Positions 23,220 through 32,735 are shown, numbered from the stretch's first letter. The stretch is DNA of 64,000 nucleotides from Microglena sp. YARC (GCA_022414725.1 CM039462.1:81193390-81257389); one strand, 5' to 3'. The notes: generated by a model not told the origin, from the sequence alone. Numbers and translations are program-made.

Positions 23220-24363
23220 CTCAATTGATGTTTTTAGCTGTGTCGACCACCGTGACAGTGACGCAATAAAGCGACTCGAAACACCAAAACCCTATATCTG
23301 TCACATTCAAGCTGTCAAAGTGGACAGAGTATTTACCATATCCGAAGTAACCGTCCCACCAGACATGCAACCAATTACCGTTTGTGTGGTTAAATGACGA
23401 TGTTTTGTGCCCAGAGGGAGCTTTGTATAGAATATTCCAGACGTGTGTTGGCCCCACCCGTATATGTAACGTCAAGTTTCTTGTGTGCCCATTTGAGCCA
23501 CCGCTCGATGCGTTTTTCCCCGCCAAAGTAACCAGATGTCTTATATTTACCGTCAAATACCATGTTTTGGTCCTGCGTGAAATTGAACACGACCAATCCG
23601 TCCGTTGCTTGGCCATCACTTGTATCACCCTCTTTCACAATTGTACAGTGAGAAAAAATCTTTCCATTTGCTTTGCCCCCCTACATAGTATAGCGTATCT
23701 GCCCCCCAGACCATAAACTATTTATTGTTGTTGGTGGATGTGTTTGCCACCCCCGAATGACTGCAAATAGTTGAGCACTGTGCGCGGACCACCAGGTATG
23801 ACGGCATACACAAATGCGTTATTCACTCCTGTCAACGATGGGATGCTCCTAGTCGTCGTCGTCGTCAGCGTCATCGTGAACGTCTTGGATACGGGGATCG
23901 CGCCAGGTCCCGTGGCAGTGACCGTGATACTGTTGTTTACTCTCTTCCTGCCGTCGCCGTGATGACGCCCGTTGAGGAGTTTATCGTCACGCGGTGGGGG
24001 TGCCCGTCATCGTCCATGTTACGGTGCCATCTTGACGAGCTAACAGAGGTAGCTCGCCATAGAAAACGTAACATTCGCTGACGTGTTCGTGCCGGTCAGC
24101 GTGGGGAATCGTGTTGAGTACCGTGTTTTTTTGATCTTGTAAGCGCCAATAAAATCGCTCATCTTGATGTTGTAATTATTAGATGGCACGTTGGGTGCGC
24201 AGCATTTGCTCCCACCGCCGCAAGCACCCGTATGCTCCGCCTCTGCGGTATTCTGATAGCTTCAGATCTGTCCGCTTGCGGCCGTTTGACCGAACTGGAC
24301 AGCGAGGTCTGATAATTTGATCGGTCCTGAGTTTTGCAACACCATTCTATTTTGCAACGCCAT
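23220..24363 (-). pseudogene. Virion-type structural protein with Ig-like segment, many frameshifts
   Basis: Starts MALQNRMVLQNSGPIKLSDL at 24363. With frame changes it then shows LSEYRRGGAYG, VPSNNYNIKMSDFIGAYK, TLTGTNTSANVTF, DGTVTWTMTGTPT, VTINSSTGVITATAG, SITVTATGPGAIPVSKTFTM, NAFVYAVIPGGPRTVLNYLQ and GLVVFNFTQDQNMVFDGKY. The opening GPIKLSDL...LSEYRRGGAYG...VP...IKMSDFIGAY layout is well known at the N-terminus of phage and large-virus structural proteins, and INSSTGVITATAG is typical of a bacterial/viral Ig-like (He_PIG-type) domain. At least five single-base frame changes occur within about 1.1 kb. The dense breaks fit the noisy sequence around them; a decayed gene is the alternative. 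The 3' limit is uncertain. Confidence 0.55.
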
Positions 24364-24500
24364 TATAAAAGTGCTCTCACAATCGCAAGGCTGTTTATTG
24401 GGTAACTTGGTTCCTACCGAGCGCAATCATGAAAAAGTATGGGGGGCGTTGGGCATTACATTCTGATGTTGCAGATATGACTTAATACACCAATACGATT

Positions 24501-24650
24501 TTGAATCAACAAATTGCAAGATGTCTGTACTTTCGAGAGGACCAGCCATCCGCACTTAAGCGATCGCTTCTTTCTGAATTTCAGCACAGGGTGGATGCAG
24601 AGGCGACACTGCTCAGGTACATGCGCGGTGGTTACGATTCCAGAATCCAG
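24501..24650 (+). CDS. Small hypothetical ORF, 3' end replaced by a repeat
   Basis: Codes for MNQQIARCLYFREDQPSALK and a charged continuation. The frame then runs into the dispersed B-type repeat starting near 24640, so the real C-terminus may be lost. No family was recognised. Confidence 0.25.
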
Positions 24651-24775
24651 TCACGAAGAGATGTGGGCACATCAATCCCTATTTTAAACGTGTTCACATG
24701 AACACCTCTGAAACGAATCTCCATCTCGGGAACAACAATTATTTCAACAAAAAATAAATACTGAAGAATACCGGA
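24640..24775. repeat. B-type dispersed repeat, copy 1
   Basis: Contains ACATCAATCCCTATTTTAAA followed by CACATGAACACCTCTGAAA, CTCCATCTCGGGAACAACAA and AAATACTGAAGAATACCGGA. The same blocks occur at 38092-38280 and 39382-39500. Confidence 0.75.
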
Positions 24776-24854
24776 GGCTCGATAGCTGATTTTTTTATGG
24801 CTTTGACTGCATGGGGGTATAAAAAGTATCCATTCATGTTATTTATTGCAGGTC

Positions 24855-25013
24855 ATGGATGGCGACGCTGAACTAGATGCTTTGCTTGCACAACACCCGG
24901 TTGCAAGAGCGGCATATGAGCGTCGCATCGAGAGGCTAAGGTTTGTACATGCTTGCCTGATGATAGCCGAACGATATGTGTTACGCCACACTACTTGCCG
25001 TAGAACATGCTAG
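24855..25013 (+). CDS. 52-residue hypothetical protein
   Basis: Begins MDGDAELDALLAQHPVARAA and ends at the TAG at 25011-25013. Preceded by TTATTTATTGCAG (an acceptor-like sequence) and containing AGGCTAAG|GTTTGT (donor-like), so it could alternatively be a small internal exon (24851-24949). Charged, helical, family unknown. A Fanzor-type element end lies immediately 3'. Confidence 0.35.
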   Translation: MDGDAELDALLAQHPVARAAYERRIERLRFVHACLMIAERYVLRHTTCRRTC

Positions 25014-25034
25014 CAAATTGCGTCTCCGACTGTA
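25014..25034 (+). repeat. Orphan C'-type terminus (Fanzor-element end)
   Basis: CAAATTGCGTCTCCGACTGT followed by A, identical to the end at 32820-32840 next to a Fanzor remnant. No Fanzor coding was seen here, so it is a decayed end. Confidence 0.5.
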
Positions 25035-25265
25035 ATTGTATTCCCATTGTCTGTGAAGGTGCGCGTTCCCTTGACTTGAGCAATCATAAAGGCATGCATG
25101 TCCATGTACACATGTGTGTGCGTCAAGATGGCAGCACATACAGTACACTAAATCTAAAAAAACTCTAGGTGTTTCACTGCCGAAATGAAAACATTAGCCC
25201 CCCGTTTTATTTTGGCAGTAGCACAGATGGTGTCAAACGTTCCCCACACAATCTTCACCTCAGAC

Positions 25266-26064
25266 TCAGAACTCCACATCAGACTCAGAACCCGCATCAT
25301 CATTAGTGATGCAACAAGAACCCACCGGGAGAGCGGGCGTCCCGAACACACCCCGGAAAGCGTGCGTCATCCGTACTTGCGCCCCACTCCAATACTTGTC
25401 AAATGCCGTCTCGAACCCATCGTACGTCACCAGCACCTCCTGATCAAACATGCGCCCCAGTGCGACACCGAACTTGCTGCCCAGGCTGTTACCAGCGGTC
25501 TTGCCAAACTGCTGCGTGGCTGCCACTGTCATGCCGTAGTAGGTGCTTGGCGCGCCTGCCCCCCCTTGCATCTGAGCACCTCGCAGCCTTACTGCGTCCC
25601 CTGGTGCCCATCCTTCAACGATAGATCCCTTCGGCATCGCACATGTTCAGCAACCTCACAAATGTGCCTTTGAACTTCTCCGCCACGCACTCAATTGCCT
25701 CAGCTGTGACCAGCTGCTTGAATGAACACACGAGACTACCGTGCTGAGGCGACCCCTGCCACATGCCATGGCCGCAGAACAACAACACAGCCACCTCTGT
25801 GTCGTGGGACAACAACCACTTCAGGTGGTCCAATACAGCGCTGGACAACACCTCGCCCTCCAGTGTTTCAAAACTGAAACCCGGCCCTAACTGGCGGCGT
25901 AGCAATGCTGCGTCGCGCGCAAAACCCTCAGTGCTGTACTTGCCCAGGTCACTGGGGAGCACTCCTGTTTTCTCCATCACGTATCGAGTCCTGATATCCA
26001 ACCCAGGCGTGGCGTAACTACAGCTGCAATCAAAACATAAGTCAAAACGGAAGTCAAATGGCAT
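25266..26064 (-). CDS. Caspase/metacaspase-like protease, paralogue 1 (one frameshift)
   Basis: Start chosen at MPFDFRFD (26064) because this aligns with the N-terminus of the paralogue at 42790-43581. Key features are VAVLLFCGHGMWQGSP (catalytic His of the clan CD p20 fold), LVCSFKQLVTAEAIE and FVRLLNMCDAEG (candidate catalytic Cys position). One frameshift near 25630 separates this from the C-terminal part (ALGRMFDQEVLVTYDGFETA, GVFGTPALP), which again aligns with the paralogue (ALGRMFDAESILTYERLDEL, GIFGWPA). About 266 residues in total, too short for a separate p10 subunit, so the family is best called caspase-like. Target and role are unknown; in a virus-derived island a part in host death control is possible. 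Confidence 0.68.
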
Positions 26065-26241
26065 TCTCCAATTTGGAAATAATTTTTTTTTTTCACGATC
26101 AATGATGCGTGTCCAAGAAAGAAATAATGCTGCGGGACTCCCAAGCAGCGTGATTTTTAAGAGGCGCGCTCCACCATCCCAAAAAAACACAGGTTTGTTA
26201 AGCAGAAAAAAAATGTATGTATGCACGAGCGAACGAACGAA

Positions 26242-26911
26242 CTATAATGAGAACGACGACGGCGCCGGAGCAGCAGCCGCAGAGTACTTGTACTTGTTGT
26301 CATCGCACGCAGATGTGTACGCGGTTACGCAATCAGACTGTGTCTGAGATGCGCTGATGACCTTCGCGTGTCTCTCGAAACAGCGTGTAGCGTAGGCCTT
26401 GTTGACCTTTTCTGCTACATGCTTTGGTGATGACGCGTGCGTGGTGCACAGCAGGCCAGTGGCCTGGCGATTGTTTTTGCACTGTCTAGCTCCGGACGAA
26501 TCGAGCATGACGATGCAGCACTTCGTATTGCAGAATGGCAGATTGAGGCTGGTGAGCAGGTCGTGTCCAAAGTGTACGGGGACAAACTCTGGAAACTAGC
26601 TGACTCTTCAGCAGGATATTCTCATGCATGGTAGTCTCGGAGATGAGCTTCAGCTCATCGTTATGCTTGATAAGTGTCTGATTCTTGATCCGACAGTTCT
26701 CGAGCTCGCGCAGGAGCGCATCGTAGTCTTCGACTGTAGTAGTCATCGGCTCTTCAGACGCATTGGACTCCTCCTTGAAGGAGTCGTCCTGCTTGACGTG
26801 GTCGCGGCAGTATTTAACGCCGTTTACGGGCCGGGAACATGGGAAACCGTCCTTCTTGGTCCCGGCGCAAGTGCAGCGGGCATTAGAGGTGGTTGTTGTG
26901 GATCCAGACAT
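26242..26911 (-). CDS. Protein with paired small zinc-binding motifs around a coiled coil (frameshift)
   Basis: The N-terminus has RCTCAGTKKDGFPCSRPVNG followed by KYCRDH, the Cys-Cys-Cys-His pattern of short TKK-type zinc motifs common in giant-virus and bacterial proteins. A coiled coil follows (DYDALLRELENCRIKNQTLI ... ISETTMHENILLKSQL). After a one-base frame change near 26590 a second similar motif appears (CCIVMLDSSGARQCKNNRQA then LLCTTH). Total about 223 residues. The duplicated motif argues that both halves belong to one gene. Molecular role unknown; nucleic-acid or protein binding is a guess. A D-type upstream motif lies at 27049-27080. Confidence 0.6.
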
Positions 26912-27048
26912 TTCGGGTATTTCAGTGAGTGAATTTGGCGATTTACGTGTGTTGTAGTTGTTGTTGGTTGTTGTGCTGGAGAAAACGTTTCAATTTTTTT
27001 CGAAACGTAGTCTATTTGGCGCGCGGGGTCCTCGTTGCCTCATCCGCG

Positions 27049-27080
27049 TTTCAAATAAAGTGGGGCACACCTTACAAACT
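27049..27080 (-). promoter_or_regulatory. D-type motif upstream of the zinc-motif gene
   Basis: On the minus strand AAGGTGTGCCCCACTTTATT followed by TGAAA, about 138 bp before the start at 26911. Same orientation relative to the gene as the other D-type sites. Confidence 0.45.
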
Positions 27081-27088
27081 TTCCTCAG

Positions 27089-27254
27089 AATGGGCGTTCC
27101 TGCCTCCCGGCCGATTTTTTTAAATTTCTAATCAGGATTTAGAGCCTCCTGAACGACTCGCTAGCTTGAGACATCAGCACCAAGGAATCACAAATCCGCT
27201 CCATACCATGTTTCGCAACCAGTCAAAATCGGCCGGGAGGCAGGAACGCCCATT
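27089..27254. mobile_element. 166-bp MITE with TCAG target duplication
   Basis: Begins AATGGGCGTTCCTGCCTCCC and ends with the inverted copy (GGGAGGCAGGAACGCCCATT). TCAG flanks both sides (27085-27088, 27255-27258). No coding capacity. The terminal inverted repeat is about 30 bp, including CGGCCGATTTT. Confidence 0.92.
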
Positions 27255-27414
27255 TCAGACTCCTCAAAAAATATTTGTAGTGAACCACGGACCCTGTATC
27301 TGGTTTCATGGGATATCATTCAAATTAAAAAAAAATCATTCTCAGTTTCTGGCGTCGACTTGTGCAACGTGAATTCGTTGAATCGTGCGATCATCGCTGG
27401 TGTGGAGACCGGAA

Positions 27415-27500
27415 AACTACCGCTATCGTTTGCAGATAGATACCGCTACCGCTATTGGTTGCAGATAGATACCGCTACCTCTACCGCCAGGCAAGTGCAA
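27415..27500. repeat. TACCGCTA-rich short repeat upstream of the ankyrin gene
   Basis: GATAGATACCGCTACC and relatives followed by GCCAGGCAAGTGCAACCAAG. The related array in front of the second ankyrin locus is at 62440-62637. Confidence 0.7.
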
Positions 27501-27586
27501 CCAAGGGTTTATAGGGTTTATCCCAACTCACTATTTATTTATACAATCCTGTGCGCTTGAATGCATAGACACACATGTTCATCGAA

Positions 27587-28317
27587 ATGCATTCGCACAC
27601 GCGATCATCGTTTCCATTACTAACGTCGGTTCACGATGACATTCTTGATCGTATTTTCATATTATCTTCCAACCCCAAGATTGTATTAGTGTGCAAAACT
27701 CTGCAAAACAAATTTTCAGGATTGCCCCTTGCCCGACTGATCCAACCACCCACAGCGAGTTGGAGAGATGATGCGAAAGGGGGGGAGCGCCGACCTTCTA
27801 GCAGTATGCTTGGTGTCCAATCCTCTTGTACAGGTTGATGGGCCCTACAATTGAGGGCGAACCAAAATGAGAACAAGCTTCTCCATGTGGCTGCGAAGGC
27901 CGGTCACGCCGATGTCTGCAAGCTGCTGATGGATCCAGCGGTGGCTGGACTTGAGTTCAGGGCCCGGGCGAACTCTAGCGACAGCCGGGCATTGTGGGAG
28001 GCTGCCACTGGAGGTCACACTGATGTCTGCAAGCTGCTGATGGATCCAGAGGTGGCTGGAATTGAGTTCAGGGCAAGGGCGAACTCTAGAGGCAGCTGGG
28101 CATTGGGGCGGCTGCCAATGCAGGTCACGCCGATGTCTGCAAGCTGCTTATGGATCCAGAGGTGGCTGGAATTGAGTACAGGGCGAACTCTAGAGGCAGC
28201 TGGGCATTGTGTGAGGCTGCCACTGGAGGTCACACTGATGTCTGCAAGCTGCTGATGGATCCAGAGGTGGCTGGATTTGAGTTCGATCGCCTCTCTGCCT
28301 GGACACGTCGACTGTAG
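27587..28317 (+). pseudogene. F-box/ankyrin-repeat protein, broken copy
   Basis: Start MHSHTRSSF matches MQSHTRSSF of the intact copy at 61188-62378. The N-terminal DILDRIFILSSNPKIVLVCK resembles an F-box-like helix. After a frameshift near 27840 come about four ankyrin units (AAKAGHADVCKLLMDPAVAG, AATGGHTDVCKLLMDPEVAG), the third out of frame. Ends at a TAG supplied by a C-type motif (CGTCGACTGTAG, 28306-28317). Only half the repeats of the other copy remain, so it is probably a decayed duplicate, although indels may exaggerate this. Confidence 0.65.
28303..28316 (+). promoter_or_regulatory. C-type motif upstream of the P-loop gene
   Basis: ACACGTCGACTGTA, 53 bp before the ATG at 28370 and in the same direction. 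It also supplies the stop codon of the preceding pseudogene. Confidence 0.35.
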
Positions 28318-28369
28318 CTTAGTTGGTTGCGGTTATTATATGCATCAAATTCCCTTGTCATGTGAGTAA

Positions 28370-28832
28370 ATGAGCATCACACAGACAACTTGTAAGCCAC
28401 AAGTAATGTACATTTTAGGGCGCAGGGAAAGTGGGAAGAGTCACGCTATCACTCAACTTATTGCTCAACATTCACCACCCACTCTAATATTGGTCATGAC
28501 AGAACATAACAAGGAGTACCATGCTTTACATACACAGAGCAACGTTGTGTAAACTGTCTGAATCTGAATCTGAATCTGAATCAGAATCACCTTCACTTGA
28601 CGGTTTCAATGTGCTAGCATTTGATGACATCCATCTTTTTAATGTACAAGGCCGCCAATTGTTACACAATGCCATGCAGTCGAAAGCTCGTGCCGTCATC
28701 GTGTCTGTCTCTCACCCGTGCAGCATTCCCCTAGCCGGTCGAGACACCATCTTACAACTCAGTCAGTATCATGACCATCACGGATCTGAATGGGTGAAGA
28801 TGTTGAAGGCCACGTATGCATTCCAACTGTAG
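28370..28832 (+). CDS. Small P-loop ATPase, paralogue 1 (one frameshift)
   Basis: Walker A GRRESGKSHA follows a short beta strand (VMYIL). LILVMTEHNKEYHALH follows, then after a frame change near 28545 an acidic SESESESESES stretch, the Walker B-like FNVLAFDDIHLF, and VIVSVSHPCSIPLAGRDTIL with LSQYHD. The same order occurs in the gene at 32781-33263 (GRRQAGKSFM, FKIIVLDNVIF, LIVAVSHPFSIPSDGDGIII). The compact layout of Walker A, Walker B and a late strand ending in a polar sensor resembles A32-like packaging ATPases of the HerA/FtsK type, but at about 155 residues it is short and the assignment is tentative. Confidence 0.55.
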
Positions 28833-28942
28833 ATGCAAATGTGCCTGGTTCTGGAAATACATCCACAGGCACAGCCCCACCGTTGTGCTGCACTACCAAG
28901 TGGGTAGTTTCGCCGACTGTAGTGGGCAAGTGTGACACGGAC

Positions 28943-29065
28943 AACCTCATTGGCTTGAAGGAAAACCGAATGCTCTCAAGCAGAACCTCATTGGCTTGAA
29001 GGAAAACCGAATGCTCTCAAGCAGAACCTCATTGACTTGAAGGAAAACCGAATGCTCTCAAGCAG
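28943..29065 (+). repeat. Three tandem 41-bp units
   Basis: Three consecutive copies of a 41-bp unit (AACCTCATTGGCTTGAAGGA then AAACCGAATGCTCTCAAGCAG). A related sequence occurs in the 3' part of the transposase gene near 41810-41860. The third unit runs into a hairpin-like CTCAAGCAGAATCCTGCTTG. Confidence 0.9.
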
Positions 29066-29119
29066 AATCCTGCTTGAGACGAAACGTGTTCCCCATGCTC
29101 CTCTAACAATGAGTGTTAA

Positions 29120-29244
29120 CAGGTCAGATCCGACACGTGTTTCTACGAGTCATCAGCTGAATTCCACTGCCCCACTCCGTGGGTCCCGCGATTTCTCTTT
29201 CATGACCCCGAACTATTTTGTCAAGCAGACGTCTGCTTGAGACT
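29120..29244. repeat. E-type dispersed repeat with palindromic end
   Basis: Shares GTCAGATCC, ACGTGTTTC, CCCCACTCCGTGGGTCCCGC and a final palindrome TCAAGCAGACGTCTGCTTGA with 43875-44005 (there AAGCAGACGCCTGCTTGAGA). The subterminal palindrome could mark a transposon end; no coding was seen. Confidence 0.75.
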
Positions 29245-29407
29245 ACACATGTGTTTTCCTCGCGCCCATGAAAATACGTGTGTAAACAGGTCAGATCTTG
29301 TTTTCGCGCGCCTCGAAGCACGCGTGTAAACAAGTCAGATTGCCGACGATGCTATGGACTTGAGAAGACTCCCACATACATCACAACAAAAACAAAATGA
29401 AAATCTT

Positions 29408-30040
29408 TTAAACAAACCAGGCTTTGATTTTTTGTGTTGGATAAAAAGGCATCGCATGTGTCATCAGGTACACCTGAGCGGCAATTCGAGACAACTTAAC
29501 TGAATCCCACCTGAGCGTACGGCACCATGTCGCAAAGTGGTCACAGTTGCGGCCCAGCAAGTGATAGAGGCCAGAGCAATCTTGCAGATCCCTGTGCAGC
29601 CCCAACGCCAGTGCCGCCGAGAACTCCCGAAGCTCTGGTGTGTCGCTATCCCAACACATTACAGCAAGCTCAGGCCAGCCGGGGACATCCATGAATTCGC
29701 CCAATGTACGCAGCCGGATCTTGGCCTCTTGTTTGCCAGCATCCTTTGAGCCCCAACAATCAACCACGAGATTTTTACCCCCCTGCACTCCTGAAATGGG
29801 ACCAACAAAGATTCCATGATGGAATCTCTCCTTGCTACCCGCTGTCCGAATGAGGATCTGATCGCCAGAAAGGAGCTCTGTGGCAACTTCAGCTATGTCA
29901 ACGCGGCGGGCTGACTGCGGGAGCAAGTTGTGAATTCCCAAGACATTCATCGCTCCCTCCATGAGGGCGAAAACGTCACTATCAGCACCTTCTGACCTTA
30001 CGCCTAGTATCTTGGCCACCAACAACATCAGGCTGTTCAT
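29408..30040 (-). CDS. LRAT-domain protein, paralogue 1
   Basis: 210 residues, intact. The circularly permuted NlpC/P60 (LRAT/HRASLS) signature is present: LLSGDQILIRTAG, FHHGIFVGP (catalytic His) and, near the C-terminus, LLGRNCDHFATWCRTLRW (catalytic Cys in NC-[DE]-HF). Proteins of this family are acyltransferases or phospholipases acting on membrane lipids. No obvious C-terminal membrane anchor apart from a mildly hydrophobic VYLMTHAMPFY. A paralogue lies at 37383-37985. A D-type upstream motif is at 30092-30131. Confidence 0.82.
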   Translation of the reverse strand: MNSLMLLVAKILGVRSEGADSDVFALMEGAMNVLGIHNLLPQSARRVDIAEVATELLSGDQILIRTAGSKERFHHGIFVGPISGVQGGKNLVVDCWGSKDAGKQEAKIRLRTLGEFMDVPGWPELAVMCWDSDTPELREFSAALALGLHRDLQDCSGLYHLLGRNCDHFATWCRTLRWDSVKLSRIAAQVYLMTHAMPFYPTQKIKAWFV

Positions 30041-30091
30041 CTCGACAGGCGTTGTTCACTTATTATCCTGGAAAGTAAATAATTGAAACCA

Positions 30092-30131
30092 TACAGTTGT
30101 TTTCAAATAATTTTGGGACACTCTGTATAAT
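30092..30131 (-). promoter_or_regulatory. D-type motif upstream of LRAT paralogue 1
   Basis: Minus strand: ATTATACAGAGTGTCCCAAA then ATTATTTGAAAACAACTGTA, ending 51 bp before the start codon. Has both a TATA-like sequence and an ACTGTA end. Confidence 0.5.
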
Positions 30132-30240
30132 TTGAATGATATCCCCTTAAACCAAACAGGTCCGTGGTTCACTACAAATATTTTTTGAGGAGTCTGAGGA
30201 ATCTTTACTACCTCTCCAACTCTTTCATGTTAGTTAAGCT

Positions 30241-30740
30241 TCAGCTTAGGTTCATAGTCTGACTGTGGCATCGCTTCGATATTGCGTCCCATGCTTTGAG
30301 CACCTTGCCATATTTAACGCCTTCTTTGGAGCAATGGACGGCACCGCACTCCGCGGAAAGTCGGTGTTTATCTAAGGAGCTGAGGGCGTTTTTGTCATTC
30401 TTAGTCACATTCTCAATGAGTTCAAACCTACCATGACATTTGCTCTCGATACATGATTCGAGGGGCTTTGAAGTTTTCTCAGCTACCTTACCCGCAGACG
30501 ATTTTTATCGCTGCATTTTGATACTTTTCTGCAATTCGAGGCGTTCATGCGGAGCGCTCCGGCCCACTCGATCCATTCATCAAGCGTCCGTTCTTTTTTG
30601 TCAAAGGCCTCATGCTTCATAAACGCGACGAACTCTTCGGACGTGTACGAGTCATCCTTCTTTCCGCGTGGACGGGGGCCGGTGTAGCACACGACTTGAG
30701 ATGGATTCTTTGTTTTTTTAGATTGAGGTAGTTTTGGCAT
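30241..30740 (-). CDS. Hypothetical basic protein (frameshift and in-frame stop)
   Basis: Start MPKLPQSKKTKNPSQVVCYT at 30740, then EEFVAFMKHEAFDKKERTLD. A frame change near 30530 leads to KTSKPLESCIESKCHGRFEL, LSAECGAVHCSKEGVKYGKV and a TGA at 30241-30243, with one further stop at the junction. Lys-rich with several Cys; family not recognised. The two parts may be one disrupted gene. Confidence 0.4.
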
Positions 30741-30940
30741 TGACGTGTACACATACATATCTGTGGCGGGATAAAACGATTGGTATTAAAATGTCACATT
30801 CCAGCAAATAGCCATGTAGACTAAATCGGCATCTTTTGCAATGTTGCAACTAAAGTGTGCTTAAGGAAATGTGGTGCATGATTTTATCACCAAAAGAATA
30901 AGAGAGGATCTTGACATCATCCTAATAATGCAAACATAGA

Positions 30941-31510
30941 ATGGGTGATGCAAATCATCCTTTACCTGTTCTACAAAATAGTGCATGTACCCCCAATGAC
31001 AGTAACCACATCGTCAATAATGTGCTCCATTATGTAAACAAATGCACAAGTAAGGTATCAATCATTGTATTTCCAGAGTGTGGCAGCGGATATCATGAGT
31101 GGAATGTGTTAATAGCCCTCATTCAAACCGGTTATAACATCAATACAGCGATTTTCATGGATAGCCATATCGATCCCCATTCGGTGGACGAGTGGCTTAG
31201 GCTGTCTCAAGTGCACCATGTCGAGACAAAAGTTGTTGACTCGTACGTAGCGCTGGAGCATTGGACGAAGGAGCAAACCTCCCCAAACAAAGTGTTTGTA
31301 ATTTACATCAATGGTGGGCTGAAATTCGGTGAGTCGTATTGTGCCAAACATGGATCCTCTGCATGTCTCATTGCTGCGGCACAATTCTGGAAGTGGTGTG
31401 ACCAGAACGCAGCTAACCAACTCACAATTAATTTCATTGGACGAGACATGCGACACCCTGCCGATTGCAAGTCATGGACTGAATTGGCTAACACGTTCAC
31501 TAAACTGTGA
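30941..31510 (+). CDS. Hypothetical protein of a duplicated island family, paralogue 1
   Basis: 189 residues, intact. Features are SIIVFPECGSGYHEWNVLIA, INTAIFMDSHID, VFVIYINGGLKFGESY, FWKWC and TINFIGRDMRHPAD. The plan (hydrophobic strand, G-[SA]-G-[YS]-x-E-x-[EN]-V-x-L-[IL], then strand ending in M/L-D) is shared with 45305-46028 (CIAFIGAGSAENEVALLHAM, VAFLDTCF, FIVLGINAGMTMNSSEE, YMNFMGDANHW). It suggests a Rossmann-like fold with a glycine-rich turn, but no known family was identified. Confidence 0.6.
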   Translation: MGDANHPLPVLQNSACTPNDSNHIVNNVLHYVNKCTSKVSIIVFPECGSGYHEWNVLIALIQTGYNINTAIFMDSHIDPHSVDEWLRLSQVHHVETKVVDSYVALEHWTKEQTSPNKVFVIYINGGLKFGESYCAKHGSSACLIAAAQFWKWCDQNAANQLTINFIGRDMRHPADCKSWTELANTFTKL

Positions 31511-31666
31511 TATACAGTTTGATCTGTCGTTGACAGGTTGATCCTATCCGGCTTGATACACACGACCTTCTCTTGAGTAGTGATAATTTAATTCTGCGAT
31601 TTTTTATCGACTTTTTAGGCTAAGCAAACTAACCTGTTTTCAAAAGAGGGGGTCTGAGCATCTTCC

Positions 31667-32155
31667 TCATCCGGTGATACCATGAGGCAAAGTAGCACCA
31701 TTCCCTATTAATCCAATTATCATGTACAACTCCATGACGCAATGGATCAACCCCATGCCCGCCTTCCAATCCCTCCCTGCACCAGATCGACATGGCCACT
31801 TGGTTGAATGACGATATTGCACCAAGTCGATATCGTGATCACAGCATTGCTCTCCTCTCTGTTGAAGTCTTTCATGCAATGCGTGTGAAGGACTTGCAGG
31901 GCAGTCTGAAGCACCGATTTCTCTGTTGAGTTGATGACCCACCTTTGTGCAATCACAAGAGCAAATCAAATCATACCTGTTGTTGTTGTTTCGCAGCATG
32001 GCTACTGCAGCTTCAACAGCCGCATGCGCCACCCGCACTGCCTCATCAGCTCGCTCAGCAGTTTGGACAAGTGCAGCCAATGCAGCATTCTTGTGTGGCC
32101 CTCCGTCAGCGATGATGATGCCTAGCTGAGCTGGTGATGTATTAGTGAAGTCCAT
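31667..32155 (-). CDS. Hypothetical protein (probable frameshifts)
   Basis: Start MDFTNTSPAQLGIIIADGGP. An alanine-rich helix follows (ALAALVQTAERADEAVRVAH). Between about 31750 and 31950 the neighbouring frame (RWVINSTEKSVLQTALQVLH) looks more protein-like than the open one, so two compensating indels are likely. The C-terminus in the first frame is hydrophobic (MELYMIIGLIGN). No family recognised. Confidence 0.4.
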   Translation of the reverse strand: MDFTNTSPAQLGIIIADGGPHKNAALAALVQTAERADEAVRVAHAAVEAAVAMLRNNNNRYDLICSCDCTKVGHQLNREIGASDCPASPSHALHERLQQRGEQCCDHDIDLVQYRHSTKWPCRSGAGRDWKAGMGLIHCVMELYMIIGLIGNGATLPHGITG

Positions 32156-32273
32156 GCTTATTATCTTATTACACAATTATAGGCTTTAAGTAATACCGCG
32201 ATAAAATAGGGTTGTCAAGCAGCTAACAAACCAGAATTCGCCCCCGTACAGACAGTATAGATCCGAATTAGAT

Positions 32274-32735
32274 TTGTGTTACAGTCAACGGAATTGTGTT
32301 AGATACGTGTGCGTCGGTATCACACCGTGCGCGACACTCGATGCGATTGTCAACATGAAGGCAGACAGCGTAGTCTGGCGCGGAATATGCAAAGAGTCCC
32401 CAATCGACGGGTCTATAACTGTTGAGAAGCAGAAGATGGTGGTGAAGAACGTCAAGGTCCACAAAGTACTGCACTGTAGAGACAGTGTCAAAAGCGCACC
32501 ATCCAATGTGCGCTGTGGTGCAACCTGGAACCGAGACGTGAACGCTGCCAAGAACCTTCTTCTGCTTCTGACAACGTGGATGGACGGGAGAGAGCGACCT
32601 GAGGCATTCTGTGTTCCCTTGCCTCCCCCCAAAACCACAGTTTCCATCGAGGCGAGTGTGAGCGCTAAACCGACCGACCCACCTGGGTTTGTCATCAGCT
32701 TGCCTAGTTATCCTTTGGGCCAGCTTAAATGCTGA
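32274..32735 (+). pseudogene. Fanzor/TnpB-like nuclease, C-terminal remnant 1
   Basis: The C-terminal zinc-ribbon region is clear: KVHKVLHCRDSVKSAPSN followed by CGATWNRDVNAAKNLLLLL, i.e. the RD-x-N-AA-x-N signature of OrfB/TnpB and Fanzor proteins, then a Pro-rich tail. The RuvC nuclease core upstream is missing. The plus-strand element end TACAGTCGGAGACGCAATTT (read inwards from 32840) lies just 3'. Nearly the same remnant, inverted, lies at 49373-49863. Confidence 0.72.
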
